In this document: positions 1 to 12,479 of the stretch, piece after piece
Layout: every line of letters starts with the position of its first letter
Numbering within the stretch: the first letter of the stretch is position 1
Assembly: GCA_947044365.1 (NCBI GenBank)
Contig: OX345636.1
Coordinates: forward strand, 6,406,001-6,470,000
Reading direction: 5' to 3'
DNA length: 64,000 bases
DNA from: Petrosia ficiformis
Lineage: Eukaryota > Porifera > Demospongiae > Haplosclerida > Petrosiidae
Made by a program: the position numbers and the translations under genes
The notes under the pieces: generated by a model
Database searches by the model: none
Seen by the model: only the letters and a program-made list of their open reading frames with translations
Told to the model about the DNA's origin: nothing

Positions 1-800
1 TAGAAAGAATTATAATAAGTCCAGCTGTTAGAAAGTAAGGAATTTGATTATGTACTAATCCATATCTCTCTATTGAATGTTTCATTATCACTCACATGCA
101 TTTATCATACCCATTCATCTACAGTAAAATTGTACATTGATTCATAGTGAACTGCTTTAGTATGGGGGATGTAGTTGTCCATACTATATTCTTGTAGATA
201 GTCTGAAGATATCTCTCCACAAGAAATGCTTTGAAATGTACTATTTGAGATCCTTGTAATTGAGTCTGTATAATCACTTACTTGCTTACCAGGTGGAGAA
301 ACATTTTCTTGTGGACAGAAATTTGAGGTTCCCTATTTTATGAAATCATATACATGTATGACTGCATACATGTATAATGTAATCCAGACTTTGACTTTTG
401 TTTCCATACATGTATATAATTATGTACAATTTACAGAATATACTAAAAAGAATATATCTATTCAAGATGTTCTTCTGTCATGATCCAAGTTTTCCAAGAA
501 CAGGATCAGAATCAGAAGATGGAGTTATATTTCAATGCCTAGATCTCTAAAATGGAAGCTGATATATTAGGTCAGAATTTATCTGTTTGTTTGTGAGCTA
601 AATAATAATAATTATATGAAATGTCAGGTCATGTAGTAAAATGTATGTAATTATGCGGTTTAGTATTGCAGGGAAAATATTTAGCTTAGCAAGATATCAT
701 TTGGTCATCTAATATTCATTAAAATTAATTCATGTACATGTATAAGGTCACATATGTGATTTCATTTGTTTCCCAAACCCTACTACCAACAGTATTACAA
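1..800. other. AT-rich non-coding stretch
   Basis: No open reading frame with coding character, RNA gene or clear transposon end was seen here. The sequence is AT-rich with scattered copies of the palindromic hexamer ACATGT, which is abundant throughout the window. Confidence 0.5.
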
Positions 801-809
801 CCTGTTTGT

Positions 810-1500
810 ACATGTACAAGTATAACTCTATACCCAAATATTGAGTACTCATCTTATATATTAGTACATGTACATGTATAACCCTGACCCAATATTGAGT
901 ACTCATCTTTCATATTAGTACATGTACATGTATAACCATCTTATATATTAGTACATGTACATGTATAACCCTGTACCCAATATTGAGTACTCATCTTTCA
1001 TATTTAGTACATGTACATGTATAACCATATACCCAAATATTGAGTACTCATCTTTCATATTAGTACATGTACATGTATAACCATATACCCAAATATTGAG
1101 TACTCATCTTATATATTAGTACATGTACATGTATAACCCTGTACCCAATATTGAGTACTCATCTTTCATATTTAGTACATGTACATGTATAACCATATAC
1201 CCAAATATTGAGTACTCATCTTATATATTAGTACATGTACATGTATAACCCATACCCAATATTGAGTATTCATCTTTCATATTAGTACATGTATATGTAT
1301 AACCCTATACCCAATATCGAGTACTCATCTTTCATATTAGTACATGTACATGTATAACCCTATACACAATATTGAGTACTCATCTTTCGTATTAGTACAT
1401 GTACATGTATAACCATATTCCCAATATTGAGTACTCATCTTTCATATTAGTACATGTACATGTACATATAACCATATACCCGAATATTGAGTACTCATCT
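810..1500. repeat. Tandem repeat, about 55-60 bp unit
   Basis: About a dozen degenerate copies of a unit holding the palindromic core GTACATGTACATG, then a CCCAATATTGAGTACTC segment and CATCTTTCATATTAG. Units vary by short indels. No coding potential. Confidence 0.9.
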
Positions 1501-1509
1501 TAAACCAGT

Positions 1510-1780
1510 ATACATGTAAGTGTTGATACAAGTCACATGTACATGTACATAAGTGTTACTTTGTTTCTGTATTACTTGTTAGACATAGGAGTGTATCAAC
1601 AAGATTATGAGTTGTCTGGTGTGTGTATGTACACATGTCCTTTTTCATTATATAAGTACATGTATGTACACATGTTTTTTTATGTACATGTATGCATTAT
1701 GTTTCGTGTACATGCATGTGCATGTGTTTATACATTTACAGTTGTATGTACTTGTACATGTACATGTGGAAATTAGGTAA
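1510..1780. repeat. Dispersed ACATGT-rich repeat (copy 1)
   Basis: The start resembles the 112-bp array around 34330-34390 (AGTGTTGATACAAGTCACAT followed by a CACTTTGTTT segment). The rest resembles 40080-40330 (GTTGTCTGGTGTGTGTATGT and then ACATGT-rich sequence). The reading frame across it is low complexity (Y, C, M, T rich), so I treat it as repeat. Confidence 0.7.
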
Positions 1781-2117
1781 AAGCTATGAAAAGTGTGTGT
1801 GGACCAGGATAATTTAGGCTGACCATATCCACTTTTATGATGAAATTATAAGTAGATGACATGGGTGTACATTACTGAATAAAATTTCAGCAATTTGTGG
1901 TATACAGTAGTTGAATGTGCATGTGTGTCACAAGTCTACAGTACTATAACAGTAACATATTACATATCTTTTTTAGATAACTATTATGTGCAGGTTCAGA
2001 AATCTCTTTGTAAATTAATTATATTGGAAATATTTAATATATATAATTATAATATCAAATTTCAATGGCTTCCTTTACAAAATGGCTGAATAGGTGCTTC
2101 ATGTGTGTAAACTAAAT

Positions 2118-2230
2118 CATTAGAGTATATATGGTATTATACCACATGTACAATACTATAATATAAACCCTACCCATGTCTACACTATATACTAGATACA
2201 TGTAGTGTAGTACCATATATACTCTAATTA
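2118..2230. mobile_element. Small inverted-repeat MITE, uninterrupted copy
   Basis: Both ends carry TTAGAGTATATATGG in inverted orientation, and the two halves fold into an imperfect hairpin around AACCCTACCCATGTCTACAC. A second copy at 36555-37396 has the same ends but is split by another transposon. A third, partial end lies near 42190-42230. Flanking sequence (AATCATTATGTTGGTT) is also shared, so the MITE lies inside a larger dispersed repeat. Confidence 0.7.
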
Positions 2231-2518
2231 TTTCATGTAGGCTTACAAGGACCTTTTGACATATGTTAACTTTCTTAATTAATGAAAATGCTAACTTTAA
2301 CTGTTGAAGATAATCATTATGTTGGTTGACAAAGAGATTTCTTAGTTTGCATGATTTAGTTAATTGTAATTCTTGTTACTGTTGTAGTACTCTAGACTTG
2401 TAGTTTCTTCATACCAATAGGAATAGTGGATATACTCATACTATGTTTCTGAACCTATCAAATGTAATTCTTATGGCCATTCTTATGGCCATCCATTGCT
2501 TTCCCACGGGTTCGAACT

Positions 2519-2570
2519 ATATATATATATATATAAATTATATATATATATAAATTATATATATTCAGCC
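2519..2570. repeat. (TA)n low-complexity tract
   Basis: Alternating TA broken by two AAATTA interruptions. Confidence 0.9.
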
Positions 2571-3055
2571 TGTTACCGTGCTGTTGTTATGTGTTATATT
2601 TCGCATACTGGAAGTTATAGACCGGTTTATAACTTTCTAGTTTCGCAGATGCTGTAACCAAGGTAATAGTATCGCACATGAGTAAATTAGAAAATTGTGT
2701 GGACGAGGCGTTACAGAAACAACTGCTCTTAGCTCGATAACTTTTGCATTTTACAGGATTCAAGATTCTAATTTCTTATATTGGTGAGTTGAAGTGAAAT
2801 TCATGCTTCGTTAGTTGCAGAAGAACACCAAGGCGAGTGTATGAAATGTCCAGGGCAACACCCACACTCTGGCTAAGCTTCATAACTTCCGTATTTTTAA
2901 CAGTAAGGCATCTAGCGTGTTTGAATGTATAGAAGAACTTGTAAAAATGCCATACATATCAACATATCCTTCGTTAGTTGCCGAGAAGTAGGAAGGCGGT
3001 GTCATGTTTGAAGTGAAGTGGGTGGCTATAAATCAGTTATAGAATGTGAACACAG

Positions 3056-3141
3056 TCTATTTTACTGAAATATAATCCCGCGCACTCGGGCGTGCCGCGC
3101 CGCCACACTCGTTGCTAGGGATTACATTTCAGTAATAGACC
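3056..3141. repeat. Hairpin with GC-rich loop
   Basis: TCTATTTTACTGAAATATAA is matched in inverted orientation by the TTACATTTCAGTAATAGAC segment. The roughly 38-bp loop is rich in CpG (CGCGCACTCGGGCG and GTGCCGCGCCGCC). In an AT-rich window this is a strong local composition shift and may be a small foldback element. Confidence 0.65.
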
Positions 3142-3204
3142 TTGTACTTGTGCGTATTCTGTAACTATATATGTTTGTGTCACTTACGTATGTGTTGTAT
3201 ACGT

Positions 3205-3372
3205 CTTTAAGAGTTACGTCATTCCCGGGGGCTTGGTCAATTATGGGCGTGGCGCGTATAAGAACGCGCACTCAAGCTCAGCAGAAAGAAAGCTGTGTAG
3301 CTTGCGTAGAAACTGGAACTAATAGCTAGCTATTCTATATATTCTTAAAGTTCTACAAGGTTCTTTAAAAGG
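3205..3372 (+). promoter_or_regulatory. Promoter-like island with candidate non-coding first exon
   Basis: A GC-richer stretch holds a CRE-like TTACGTCATT (about 3214), a GGGCGTGG GC-box (3245-3252) and TATAAG (3257-3262) at sensible spacing. Start-site-like TCAGCAG lies about 28 bp after the TATA motif. A good donor, AAAAG|GTAAAC, ends a possible first exon at 3371. No downstream coding exon could be linked to it. Its orientation is opposite to the MATH exons. It could instead be a promoter carried by a transposon. Confidence 0.35.
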
Positions 3373-3639
3373 TAAACAGAGTAGATAATCAAAATAATAA
3401 CTATAATAGGCTGATGTGTTTCAGGCTTGATAAAGTTATCATGATTACTGAATGCTGGACACCACAAAGCATTCATAGGGATACTTTTTTCTCTATATAT
3501 CTTGTTATCTATTGTTTACTATTTATCTATAGTAAGCTCTATTTGGATGTATTCAATTAGATAATTCACTATACTTCTAAATTTTAGTGGATTCCTTTAC
3601 AAAATGGCTGAATATTTTATAAGCCTCATATACATACTT

Positions 3640-3721
3640 CAGCTCATGACTTGCGTTTCAGCTTCAATTGTTTTGTAGGGCCATTCCTACATAGAGAGTA
3701 CTACTGTACTCTCTGATTATC
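3640..3721 (-). repeat. Dispersed repeat end, paired with 20254-20340
   Basis: On the minus strand the AGAGAGTAC-N-GTAGTACTCTCT palindrome is followed by ATGTAGGAATGGC and a CAATTG...GAGCTGAA tract. The same order appears on the plus strand at 20254-20340, so the two are copies of one dispersed element. Confidence 0.55.
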
Positions 3722-3777
3722 AAAATTATCATATGCATGTATAAGTTTATAATTAATATTGTGCTATTTACAATTAC

Positions 3778-4302
3778 CAGTTGGCAAAACAATTTTAGCC
3801 ACTTTAAAACATAGTACATCATTACGAAGAAAGGCCGTTTTTTTCACAGGATTATAATCCAGGTCAGCATGAGAGATGAAGGTGTGATATCCCCATCCTG
3901 TTGGTGCTCTTTACCCTTCACTAACAAGCTGAGATGAGGTTAGTGGTGTGTAATTATCGAAGGGAAAAATATCCTCCACATGGCCTTTATCCTCCTTCCA
4001 GTTCATAAGTTGAATGGTGATCTCACCTTTGAATGGCCATTTCAGTGTTACATCATACACACCCTTCATTAAAAACAGACGAACTGAAACGTGTGTATCT
4101 TTTCCCTGGCCCACACCATTGGCATCAACTCTTATCTGCACTTTGTATCCACCTTTTCCAGTATAGAATGGTGTACTATACCAAACACTGTTGATTTTCT
4201 TGTGTTCAGTAAAATTGGTCATGTTTATTATAAATGGTGGAATAGCATGAGATGACATTGTAGTTTTAGGAGGAGGTGGATACCAAATGGGAACTACAAT
4301 TC
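3778..4302 (-). pseudogene. TRAF-type MATH domain exon with in-frame stop
   Basis: A 525-nt exon-like block has acceptor TTATTACAG|GA at its start and donor ACTG|GTAATT at its end. It is phase 1 at both sides, like the other MATH exons here. It encodes the TRAF-C signature: hydrophobic start NMTNFTEHK, a PFYT...GYK strand, the GKDTHVS loop, LMKG, WPF, NWKEDKGHVE, and a C-terminal strand ending DVLCFKVAK. A TAA falls right after VSEG, where paralogues read EGD-RA or EGE-IR. Translation would lose the last two strands. The splice signals are intact, so this is either a recently dying cassette, a real polymorphic nonsense allele, or an assembly error. Isolated by 18 kb from the next MATH exon. 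Confidence 0.8.
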
Positions 4303-4739
4303 CTGTAATAAAAAATCAACCGGTTATTAATTATATTTTAATAATTATAGTACTTGTAAGTAACTACTATATGATATCAAACTGTGTTAATATTATTTTT
4401 TATGAAACATACTTTTAAAGGAATTACCTGATTAGTGTGTATAGGTAATATCACAATGGTTGAATTGCCAGTAATAAACTAGGAATGACCTAAATCATCA
4501 AAACCGGGCAACATGTACCAATGGTGGTGGCTGGTTTGCTGACATGATTACATAACCGAAGCAATTCATGACTCTTAAATCAAGCATGTATGATACATAG
4601 CTATCTATATACCTGAGAAGGGAGGCTATAAAACATCACCTATACAGCACTATTGCCATTCCTTTATACCTAATGCACATCTGTGTACATCTGTTTAGGC
4701 AGTGAATATCATTTATTGATTCACATGCCATGCATGAGT

Positions 4740-7700
4740 GCCTTATAATTATATATATTGGCAATGCATTCCACATAGTGATTTATAGGCAATGATTGCC
4801 TTATAGTAATGTACTGACATTGTGTGCATTGTGTACTGGATTACGTAGCTTATAGTAATGTACTGGCAATACATGCATTATAGTAATGTACTGACATTGT
4901 GTGCATTGTGTACTGGATTACGTAGCTTATAGTAATGTACTGGCAATATATGCCTTATAGTGATGTACTGACATTGTGTGCATTGTGTACTGGATTACAT
5001 GGCTTATAGTAATGTACTGGCAATACATGCCTTATAGTGATGTACTGACATTGTGTGCATTGTGTACTGGATTACATGGCCTATAGTAATGTACTGGCAA
5101 TACATGCCTTATAGTAATATACTTACATTGTGTGCATTGTGTACTGGATTACATGGCTTATAGTAATGATAGTAATGTACTGACAATATATGCCTTATAG
5201 TAGTGTACTGACATTGTATGCATTGTGTACTGAATTACATGGCTTATAGTACTGTACTGGCAATACTTGCCTTATAGTAATATACTGACATTGTGTGCAT
5301 TGTGTACTGGATTACATGACATATAGTAATGTACTGGCAATATATGCCTTATAGTAATGTGCTGACATTGTGTGCATTGTGTACTGAATTATATGGCATA
5401 TAGTAATGTACTGGCAATATATGCCTTATAGTAATTTACTGACATTGTATGCATTGTGTACTGGCTTATAGTACTGTACTGGCAATACATGCCTGATAGT
5501 AATATACTGACATTATGTGCATTGTGTACTGGATTACATGGCTTATAGTACTGTACTGGCAATACATGCCTTATACTGACATTGTGTGCATTGTGTACTG
5601 GATTACATGGCTTATAGTAATGTACTGGCAATACATGCCTTATACTGACATTGTGTGCATTGTGTACTGGATTACATAGCTTATAGTACTGTACTGGCAA
5701 TACATGCCTTATAGTAATGTACTGACATTGTGTGTATTGTGAAGTGGATTACGTGACTTATAGTACTGTACTGGCCTTATAGTAATGTACTGGCAATACA
5801 TGCTTTATGGTAATGTACTGACATTGTGTGCATTGTGTACTGGATTACATGGCTTATAATAATGTACTGGCAATACATGCCTTATAGTAATGTACTGACA
5901 TTGTGTGCATTGTGTACTGGATTACATGGCTTATAGTAATGTACTGGCAACACATGCCTTATAGTGATGTACTGACATTGTGTGCATTGTGTACTGGATT
6001 ACATGGCCTATAGTAATGTACTGGCAATACATGCCTTATAGTAATATACTTACATTGTGTGCATTGTGTACTGGATTACATGGCTTATAGTAATGATAGT
6101 AATGTACTGACAATATATGCCTTATAGTAGTGTACTGACATTGTATGCATTGTGTACTGAATTACATGGCTTATAGTACTGTACTGGCAATACTTGCCTT
6201 ATAGTAATATACTGACATTGTGTGCATTGTGTACTGGATTACATGACATATAGTAATGTACTGGCAATATATGCCTTATAGTAATGTGCTGACATTGTGT
6301 GCATTGTGTACTGAATTATATGGCATATAGTAATGTACTGGCAATATATGCCTTATAGTAATGTACTGACATTGTATGCATTGTGTACTGGCTTATAGTA
6401 CTGTACTGGCAATACATGCCTGATAGTAATATACTGACATTATGTGCATTGTGTACTGGATTACATGGCTTATAGTACTGTACTGGCAATACATGCCTTA
6501 TACTGACATTGTGTGCATTGTGTACTGGATTACATGGCTTATAGTAATGTACTGGCAATACATGCCTTATACTGACATTGTGTGCATTGTGTACTGGATT
6601 ACATAGCTTATAGTACTGTACTGGCAATACATGCCTTATAGTAATGTACTGACATTGTGTGTATTGTGAAGTGGATTACGTGACTTATAGTACTGTACTG
6701 GCCTTATAGTAATGTACTGGCAATACATGCTTTATGGTAATGTACTGACATTGTGTGCATTGTGTACTGGATTACATGGCTTATAATAATGTACTGGCAA
6801 TACATGCCTTATAGTAATGTACTGACATTGTGTGCATTGTGTACTGGATTACATGGCTTATAGTAATGTACTGGCAACACATGCCTTATAGTGATGTACT
6901 GACATTGTGTGCATTGTGTACTGGATTACATGGCCTATAGTAATGTACTGGCAATACATGCCTTATAGTAATATACTTACATTGTGTGCATTGTGTACTG
7001 GATTACATGGCTTATAGTAATGATAGTAATGTACTGACAATATATGCCTTATAGTAGTGTACTGACATTGTATGCATTGTGTACTGAATTACATGGCTTA
7101 TAGTACTGTACTGGCAATACTTGCCTTATAGTAATATACTGACATTGTGTGCATTGTGTACTGGATTACATGACATATAGTAATGTACTGGCAATATATG
7201 CCTTATAGTAATGTGCTGACATTGTGTGCATTGTGTACTGAATTATATGGCATATAGTAATGTACTGGCAATATATGCCTTATAGTAATTTACTGACATT
7301 GTATGCATTGTGTACTGGCTTATAGTACTGTACTGGCAATACATGCCTGATAGTAATATACTGACATTATGTGCATTGTGTACTGGATTACATGGCTTAT
7401 AGTACTGTACTGGCAATACATGCCTTATACTGACATTGTGTGCATTGTGTACTGGATTACATGGCTTATAGTAATGTACTGGCAATACATGCCTTATACT
7501 GACATTGTGTGCATTGTGTACTGGATTACATAGCTTATAGTACTGTACTGGCAATACATGCCTTATAGTAATGTACTGACATTGTGTGTATTGTGAAGTG
7601 GATTACGTGACTTATAGTACTGTACTGGCCTTATAGTAATGTACTGGCAATACATGCTTTATGGTAATGTACTGACATTGTGTGCATTGTGTACTGGATT

Positions 7701-10700
7701 ACATGGCTTATAATAATGTACTGGCAATACATGCCTTATAGTAATGTACTGACATTGTGTGCATTGTGTACTGGATTACATGGCTTATAGTAATGTACTG
7801 GCAACACATGCCTTATAGTGATGTACTGACATTGTGTGCATTGTGTACTGGATTACATGGCCTATAGTAATGTACTGGCAATACATGCCTTATAGTAATA
7901 TACTTACATTGTGTGCATTGTGTACTGGATTACATGGCTTATAGTAATGATAGTAATGTACTGACAATATATGCCTTATAGTAGTGTACTGACATTGTAT
8001 GCATTGTGTACTGAATTACATGGCTTATAGTACTGTACTGGCAATACTTGCCTTATAGTAATATACTGACATTGTGTGCATTGTGTACTGGATTACATGG
8101 CATATAGTAATGTACTGGCAATATATGCCTTATAGTAATGTACCGACATTGTATGCATTGTGTACTGGATTATGTTGCTTATAGTAATGTACTGGCAATA
8201 TATGCCTTATAGTAATGTGCTGACATTGTGTACATTGTGTACTGAATTATATGGCATATAGTAATGTACTGGCAATGTATGCCTTATAGTAATGTACTGA
8301 CATTGTATGCATTGTGTACTGGCTTATAGTACTGTACTGGCAATACATGCCTGATAGTAATATACTGACATTATGTGCATTGTGTACTGGATTACATGGC
8401 TTATAGTACTGTACTGGTAATACATGCCTTATAGTAATATACTGACATTGTGTGTATTGTGAAGTGGATTACGTGGCTTATAGTACTGTACTGGCCTTAT
8501 AGTACTGTACTGGCAATTTATGCCTTATACTGACATTGTGTGCATTGTGTACTGGATTACATAGCTTATAGTACTGTACTGGCAATACATGCCTTATAGT
8601 AATGTACTGACATTGTGTGCATTGTGTACTGGATTACATGGCTTATAATAATGTACTGGCAATACATGCCTTATAGTAATGTACTGACATTGTGTGCATT
8701 GTGTAGTGGATTACATAGCTTATAGTACTCTACTGGCAATACATGCCTTATAGTAATGTACTGACATTGTGTGTATTGTGAAGTGGATTACGTGACTTAT
8801 AGTACTGTACAGGCCTTATAGTAATGTACTGGCAATACATGCTTTATGGTAATGTACTGACATTGTGTGCATTGTGTAGTGGATTACATAGCTTATAGTA
8901 CTCTACTGGCAATACATGCCTTATAGTAATGTACTGACATTGTGTGCATTGTGTAGTGGATTACATAGCTTATAGTAATGTACTGGCAATACATGCATTA
9001 TAGTAATATACTGACATTGTGTGCATTGTGTACTGGATTACGTACAGTAGCTTATAGTACTGTACTGGCAATACATGCCTTATAGTAATGTACTGACATT
9101 GTGTGCATTGTGTATTGGATTACATGGCTTATAGTAATGTCCTGGCAATTCATGCCATATAGTGATGTACTGACAATGTGTGCATTGTGTACTGGATTAC
9201 ATGGCTTATAGTACTGTACTGGCAATACATGCCTTATAGTAATATACTGACATTGTGTGCATTGTGTACTGGATTACATGGCATATAGTAATGTACTGGC
9301 AATATATGCCTTATAGTAATGTACCGACATTGTATGCATTGTGTACTGGATTATGTTGCTTATAGTAATGTACTGGCAATATATGCCTTATAGTAATGTA
9401 CTGACATTGTATGCATTGTGTACTGGCTTATAGTACTGTACTGGCAATACATGCCTGATAGTAATATACTGACATTGTGTGCATTGTGTACTGGATTACA
9501 TGGCTTATAGTACTGTACTGGTAATACATGCCTTATAGTAATATACTGACATTGTGTGCATTGTGTACTGGATTACATGGCTTATAGTACTGTACTGGTA
9601 ATACATGCCTTATAGTAATATACTGACATTGTGTGCATTGTGTACTGGATTACATGGCTTATAGTACTGTACTGGTAATACATGCCTTATAGTAATATAC
9701 TGACATTGTGTGCATAGTGTAGTGGATTACATAGCTTATAATAATGTACTGGCAATACATGCCTTATAGTAATGTACTGACATTGTGTGCATTGTGTAGT
9801 TGATTACATAGCTTATAGTAATGTACTGGCAATACATGCATTATAGTAATATACTGACATTGTGTGCATTGTGTACTGGATTATGTACAGTAGCTTATAG
9901 TACTGTACTGGTAATACATGCCTTATAGTAATGTCCTGGCAATTCATGCCTTATAGTGATGTACTGACAATGTGTGCATTGTGTACTGGATTACATGGCT
10001 TATAGTAATTTCCTGGCAATTCATGCCTTATAGTGATGTACTGACAATGTGTGCATTGTGTACTGGATTACATGGCTTATAGTACTGTACTGGCAATACA
10101 TGCCTTATAGTAATGTACTGACATTGTGTGCATTGTGTAGTGGATTACATAGCTTATAGTAATGTACTGGTAATACATACCTTATAGTAATATACTGACA
10201 TTGTTTACTGGATTACATGGCATATAGTAATGTACTGGCAATATATGCCTTATAGTAATGTACTGACATTATATGCATTGTGTACTGGATTATGTTGCTT
10301 ATAGTAATGTACTGGCAATATATGCCTTATAGTAATGTGCTGACATTGTGTGCATTGTCTACTTGATTACGTACAGTAGCTTATAGTACTGTACTGGCAA
10401 TACAAGCCTTATAGTAATATACTGACATTATGTGCATTGTGTACTGGATTACATGGCTTATAGTAATGTACTGGCAATACAAGCCTTATAGTAATGTACT
10501 GATATTGTTTGCATTGTGTACTGAATTACATGGCTTATAGTACTGTACTGGCAATACATGCCTTATAGTAATATACTGACATTATGTGCATTGTGTACTG
10601 GATTACATGGCTTATAGTACTGTACTGGCAATACATGCCTTATAGTAATATACTGACATTGTGTGCATTGTGTACTGGATTACATGGCTTATAGTACTGT

Positions 10701-10795
10701 ACTGGCAATACATGCCTTATAGTGATGTACTGACAATGTGTGCATTGTGTACTGGATTACATGGCTTATAGTACTGTACTGGCAATACATGCCTT
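4740..10795. repeat. 6-kb satellite array, about 76-bp monomer
   Basis: Dozens of copies of a monomer built from CCTTATAGTAATGTACTG, ACATTGTGTGCATTGTGTAC and GGATTACATGGCTTATAG. Monomers come in variants (TACTG/TAATG, ACAT/ATAT, GAAGTGGATTACGTG). Long minus-strand open frames in it (near 5389, 6316 and 7243) are repeat translations (VHNAHNVS, YYKPCNP), not genes. The array ends abruptly at about 10795 in single-copy-like sequence. Confidence 0.95.
4990..8100. repeat. 927-bp higher-order repeat inside the satellite
   Basis: Identical blocks recur at an exact 927-bp spacing, for example at 5389, 6316 and 7243. The diagnostic variant monomer GAAGTGGATTACGTGACTTA recurs near 5738, 6667 and 7595. 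The three copies differ by only a few bases (5431 and 7285 read TTTACTG where 6358 reads TGTACTG), indicating recent amplification of a multi-monomer block. Confidence 0.9.
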
Positions 10796-10847
10796 TCATT
10801 GTTACCCCAAAATGGCTTGTTAGTTTAGTGTTGTTGTCAGCAGTTAG

Positions 10848-10912
10848 CCAATAATTGCAGTTCAGCCACTAATTGCAGTTCAGCCACTAATTGCAGTTCA
10901 GCCACTAATTGC
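10848..10912. repeat. Short direct repeat, 18-bp unit, about 3.5 copies
   Basis: TAATTGCAGTTCAGCCAC is repeated head to tail directly beyond the satellite edge. Confidence 0.9.
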
Positions 10913-11128
10913 TGAAACATTTTCAGCAAGAAGGTGCTAGACAAACTGACAGCACAATTATGAGAAGCTAAAAATGGTACATGTATGTTCAAGTACCTCC
11001 ATTAAGGAGGATGGACATGTGGTCTTTATTTGGGTTTATAAACCATCCTCACAGCATTGTTGCAGTTATAGAATTCTTCTCTGCATGATACATGTAACTT
11101 TGTTGTGAGTTTGCAATTAGGCCCTCGG

Positions 11129-11183
11129 GTACTCTAATTAGGCCTAAACAGATACCATACAGTTTTGGCCTAATTAGAGTACT
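11129..11183. repeat. Perfect 16-bp inverted repeat
   Basis: GTACTCTAATTAGGCC is followed after about 23 bp by its exact reverse complement. It may be the remains of a small foldback element; no flanking target duplication is obvious. Confidence 0.7.
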
Positions 11184-11384
11184 TTCAGGTACTAGTAGCA
11201 ATGTAATTTCAGTGTTCAGTGTGCTTCAACGAAGTTCACTGCACTGTGATGAACTTCATTGAGGTAGAGGTAAACAAGAAGTAGTTTCAGCAAGTTTTTT
11301 TTGAGCTGTACTGTATATATCGAGTCTAGTTAAAAAAAATGACATCTTCAACTAAAGAATAAACTGAAAGAAACTTTCTGAATT

Positions 11385-12362
11385 GCAGTCACTTTCACTC
11401 ACCTCTGATATTTGGAGCAGTCAAGCAAATGAAGCATACATCACAGCTTCTTCTCATTACATTTCTTCCAAATGGAAGCTGGAGTTGTATGTGGTGTGTA
11501 CATAAGGCTTTCCTGTGCAACACACTGCAATTAACATCAGCAAAGAAATGTTGGGAATTACAGCATCTTCGATATCAAAGATGAACAGGTTGTAGCTACT
11601 GTTCATGACCAGGGAGCTAATTATAAGCTAGCTTCACAGATGCTAGAGGAAGATCATGGATGGAAAAATCTTAAATGTGCTGGTCATTGTCTCCAGTTGA
11701 GTCTAAAGTCTGGTGTGTGATATCTCACATTGAAGGAATGACTGCTGTTGACCATACGCTGAAATAGTACATTATTTATGTTGCAATTTTTGCTTCATAT
11801 CCGATGGCCTATATCAGCATTGCTTTCATATTCTGCTGAATACCGTTACCTTAATATGAAACCTGAGCAATAGGAATTAACTGAGAAACTAATAGAAGAT
11901 CTACTGCCACTTTAGGTTGCCACAACATTTTTGAGTGCTGAATTTAATGTGTCTTGCTCCTGTGTTATCCCTGTTCTGTTTGGTCTTATACAGTCTTTAG
12001 AGCTCTCTGAAATTGATGGTAGCGTAATTCGTCAATTTAAAATCAAGGAGGTATCCGATATAAAGAGAAGATGGTCACTTAAATCATTTAGTTCTTGCAT
12101 CTGCACTGGATCCAAGATTTAAGCAGCTAGAATTTCTTAATGATGATTTACATGGTGATGTAAAAACAGAACTGCTACAAAGAATGGAGAATCTACCCTT
12201 GATTTTAAAACCTAAAGAAACAGCACTGGATATATTGTTGGGCCCTGATGATGATCCTGACCAGGAAACTACTTCCTTCTTTGATGAGCTCCAAGGTTAT
12301 GAAGCTAGCAAAATAACATCTAGGGATACCGATCCACTTGTCTGGATTAATAATAATTAATT
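11385..12362 (+). pseudogene. Degenerate hAT (ZBED-like) transposase
   Basis: Translating the plus strand in shifting frames recovers the middle and C-terminal part of a hAT-superfamily transposase of the ZBED type. The catalytic-core entry reads TSDIWSSQANEAYITASSHY (near 11400-11470). The conserved HDQGAN block and CAGHCLQLSLKSG lie near 11610-11720. LTEKLIEDLLPL and VATTFLSAEFNVS follow near 11877-11950, then LASALDPRFKQLEFLNDD near 12095-12150 and the run-up to the dimerisation domain, DTDPLVWINN. In-frame stops (after LKSGV, within the ELIEDLL region) and at least two frameshifts make it non-functional. The dimerisation domain itself is lost at a 35-bp duplication. No terminal repeats were found. 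Family assignment is by recognised motif order, without a database search. Confidence 0.85.
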
Positions 12363-12405
12363 AGCGAACCACTTGTCTGGATTAATAATAATTAATTAGC
12401 GAACC
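12334..12405. repeat. 35-bp tandem duplication in the dead transposase
   Basis: The block beginning CCACTTGTCTGGATTAATAA is present twice head to tail (12334-12368 and 12369-12403). It lies exactly where the hAT reading frame stops and further breaks it. Confidence 0.9.
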
Positions 12406-12479
12406 TTCCAAAGGTTTGTTCGTTCAGCTTACCCAAACATTCGGATTTAGAAAATCCAACATTTGTTTATGCCCTAATA

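Noticed and set aside
5389..7554. Three 103-codon minus-strand frames at 927-bp spacing
   Set aside because: They are translations of the satellite monomer, with the same repeat phrase throughout and no independent coding signal.
4740..10795. Possible CRISPR-like array
   Set aside because: There are no unique spacers; monomers abut and vary by point changes, and the genome is eukaryotic.
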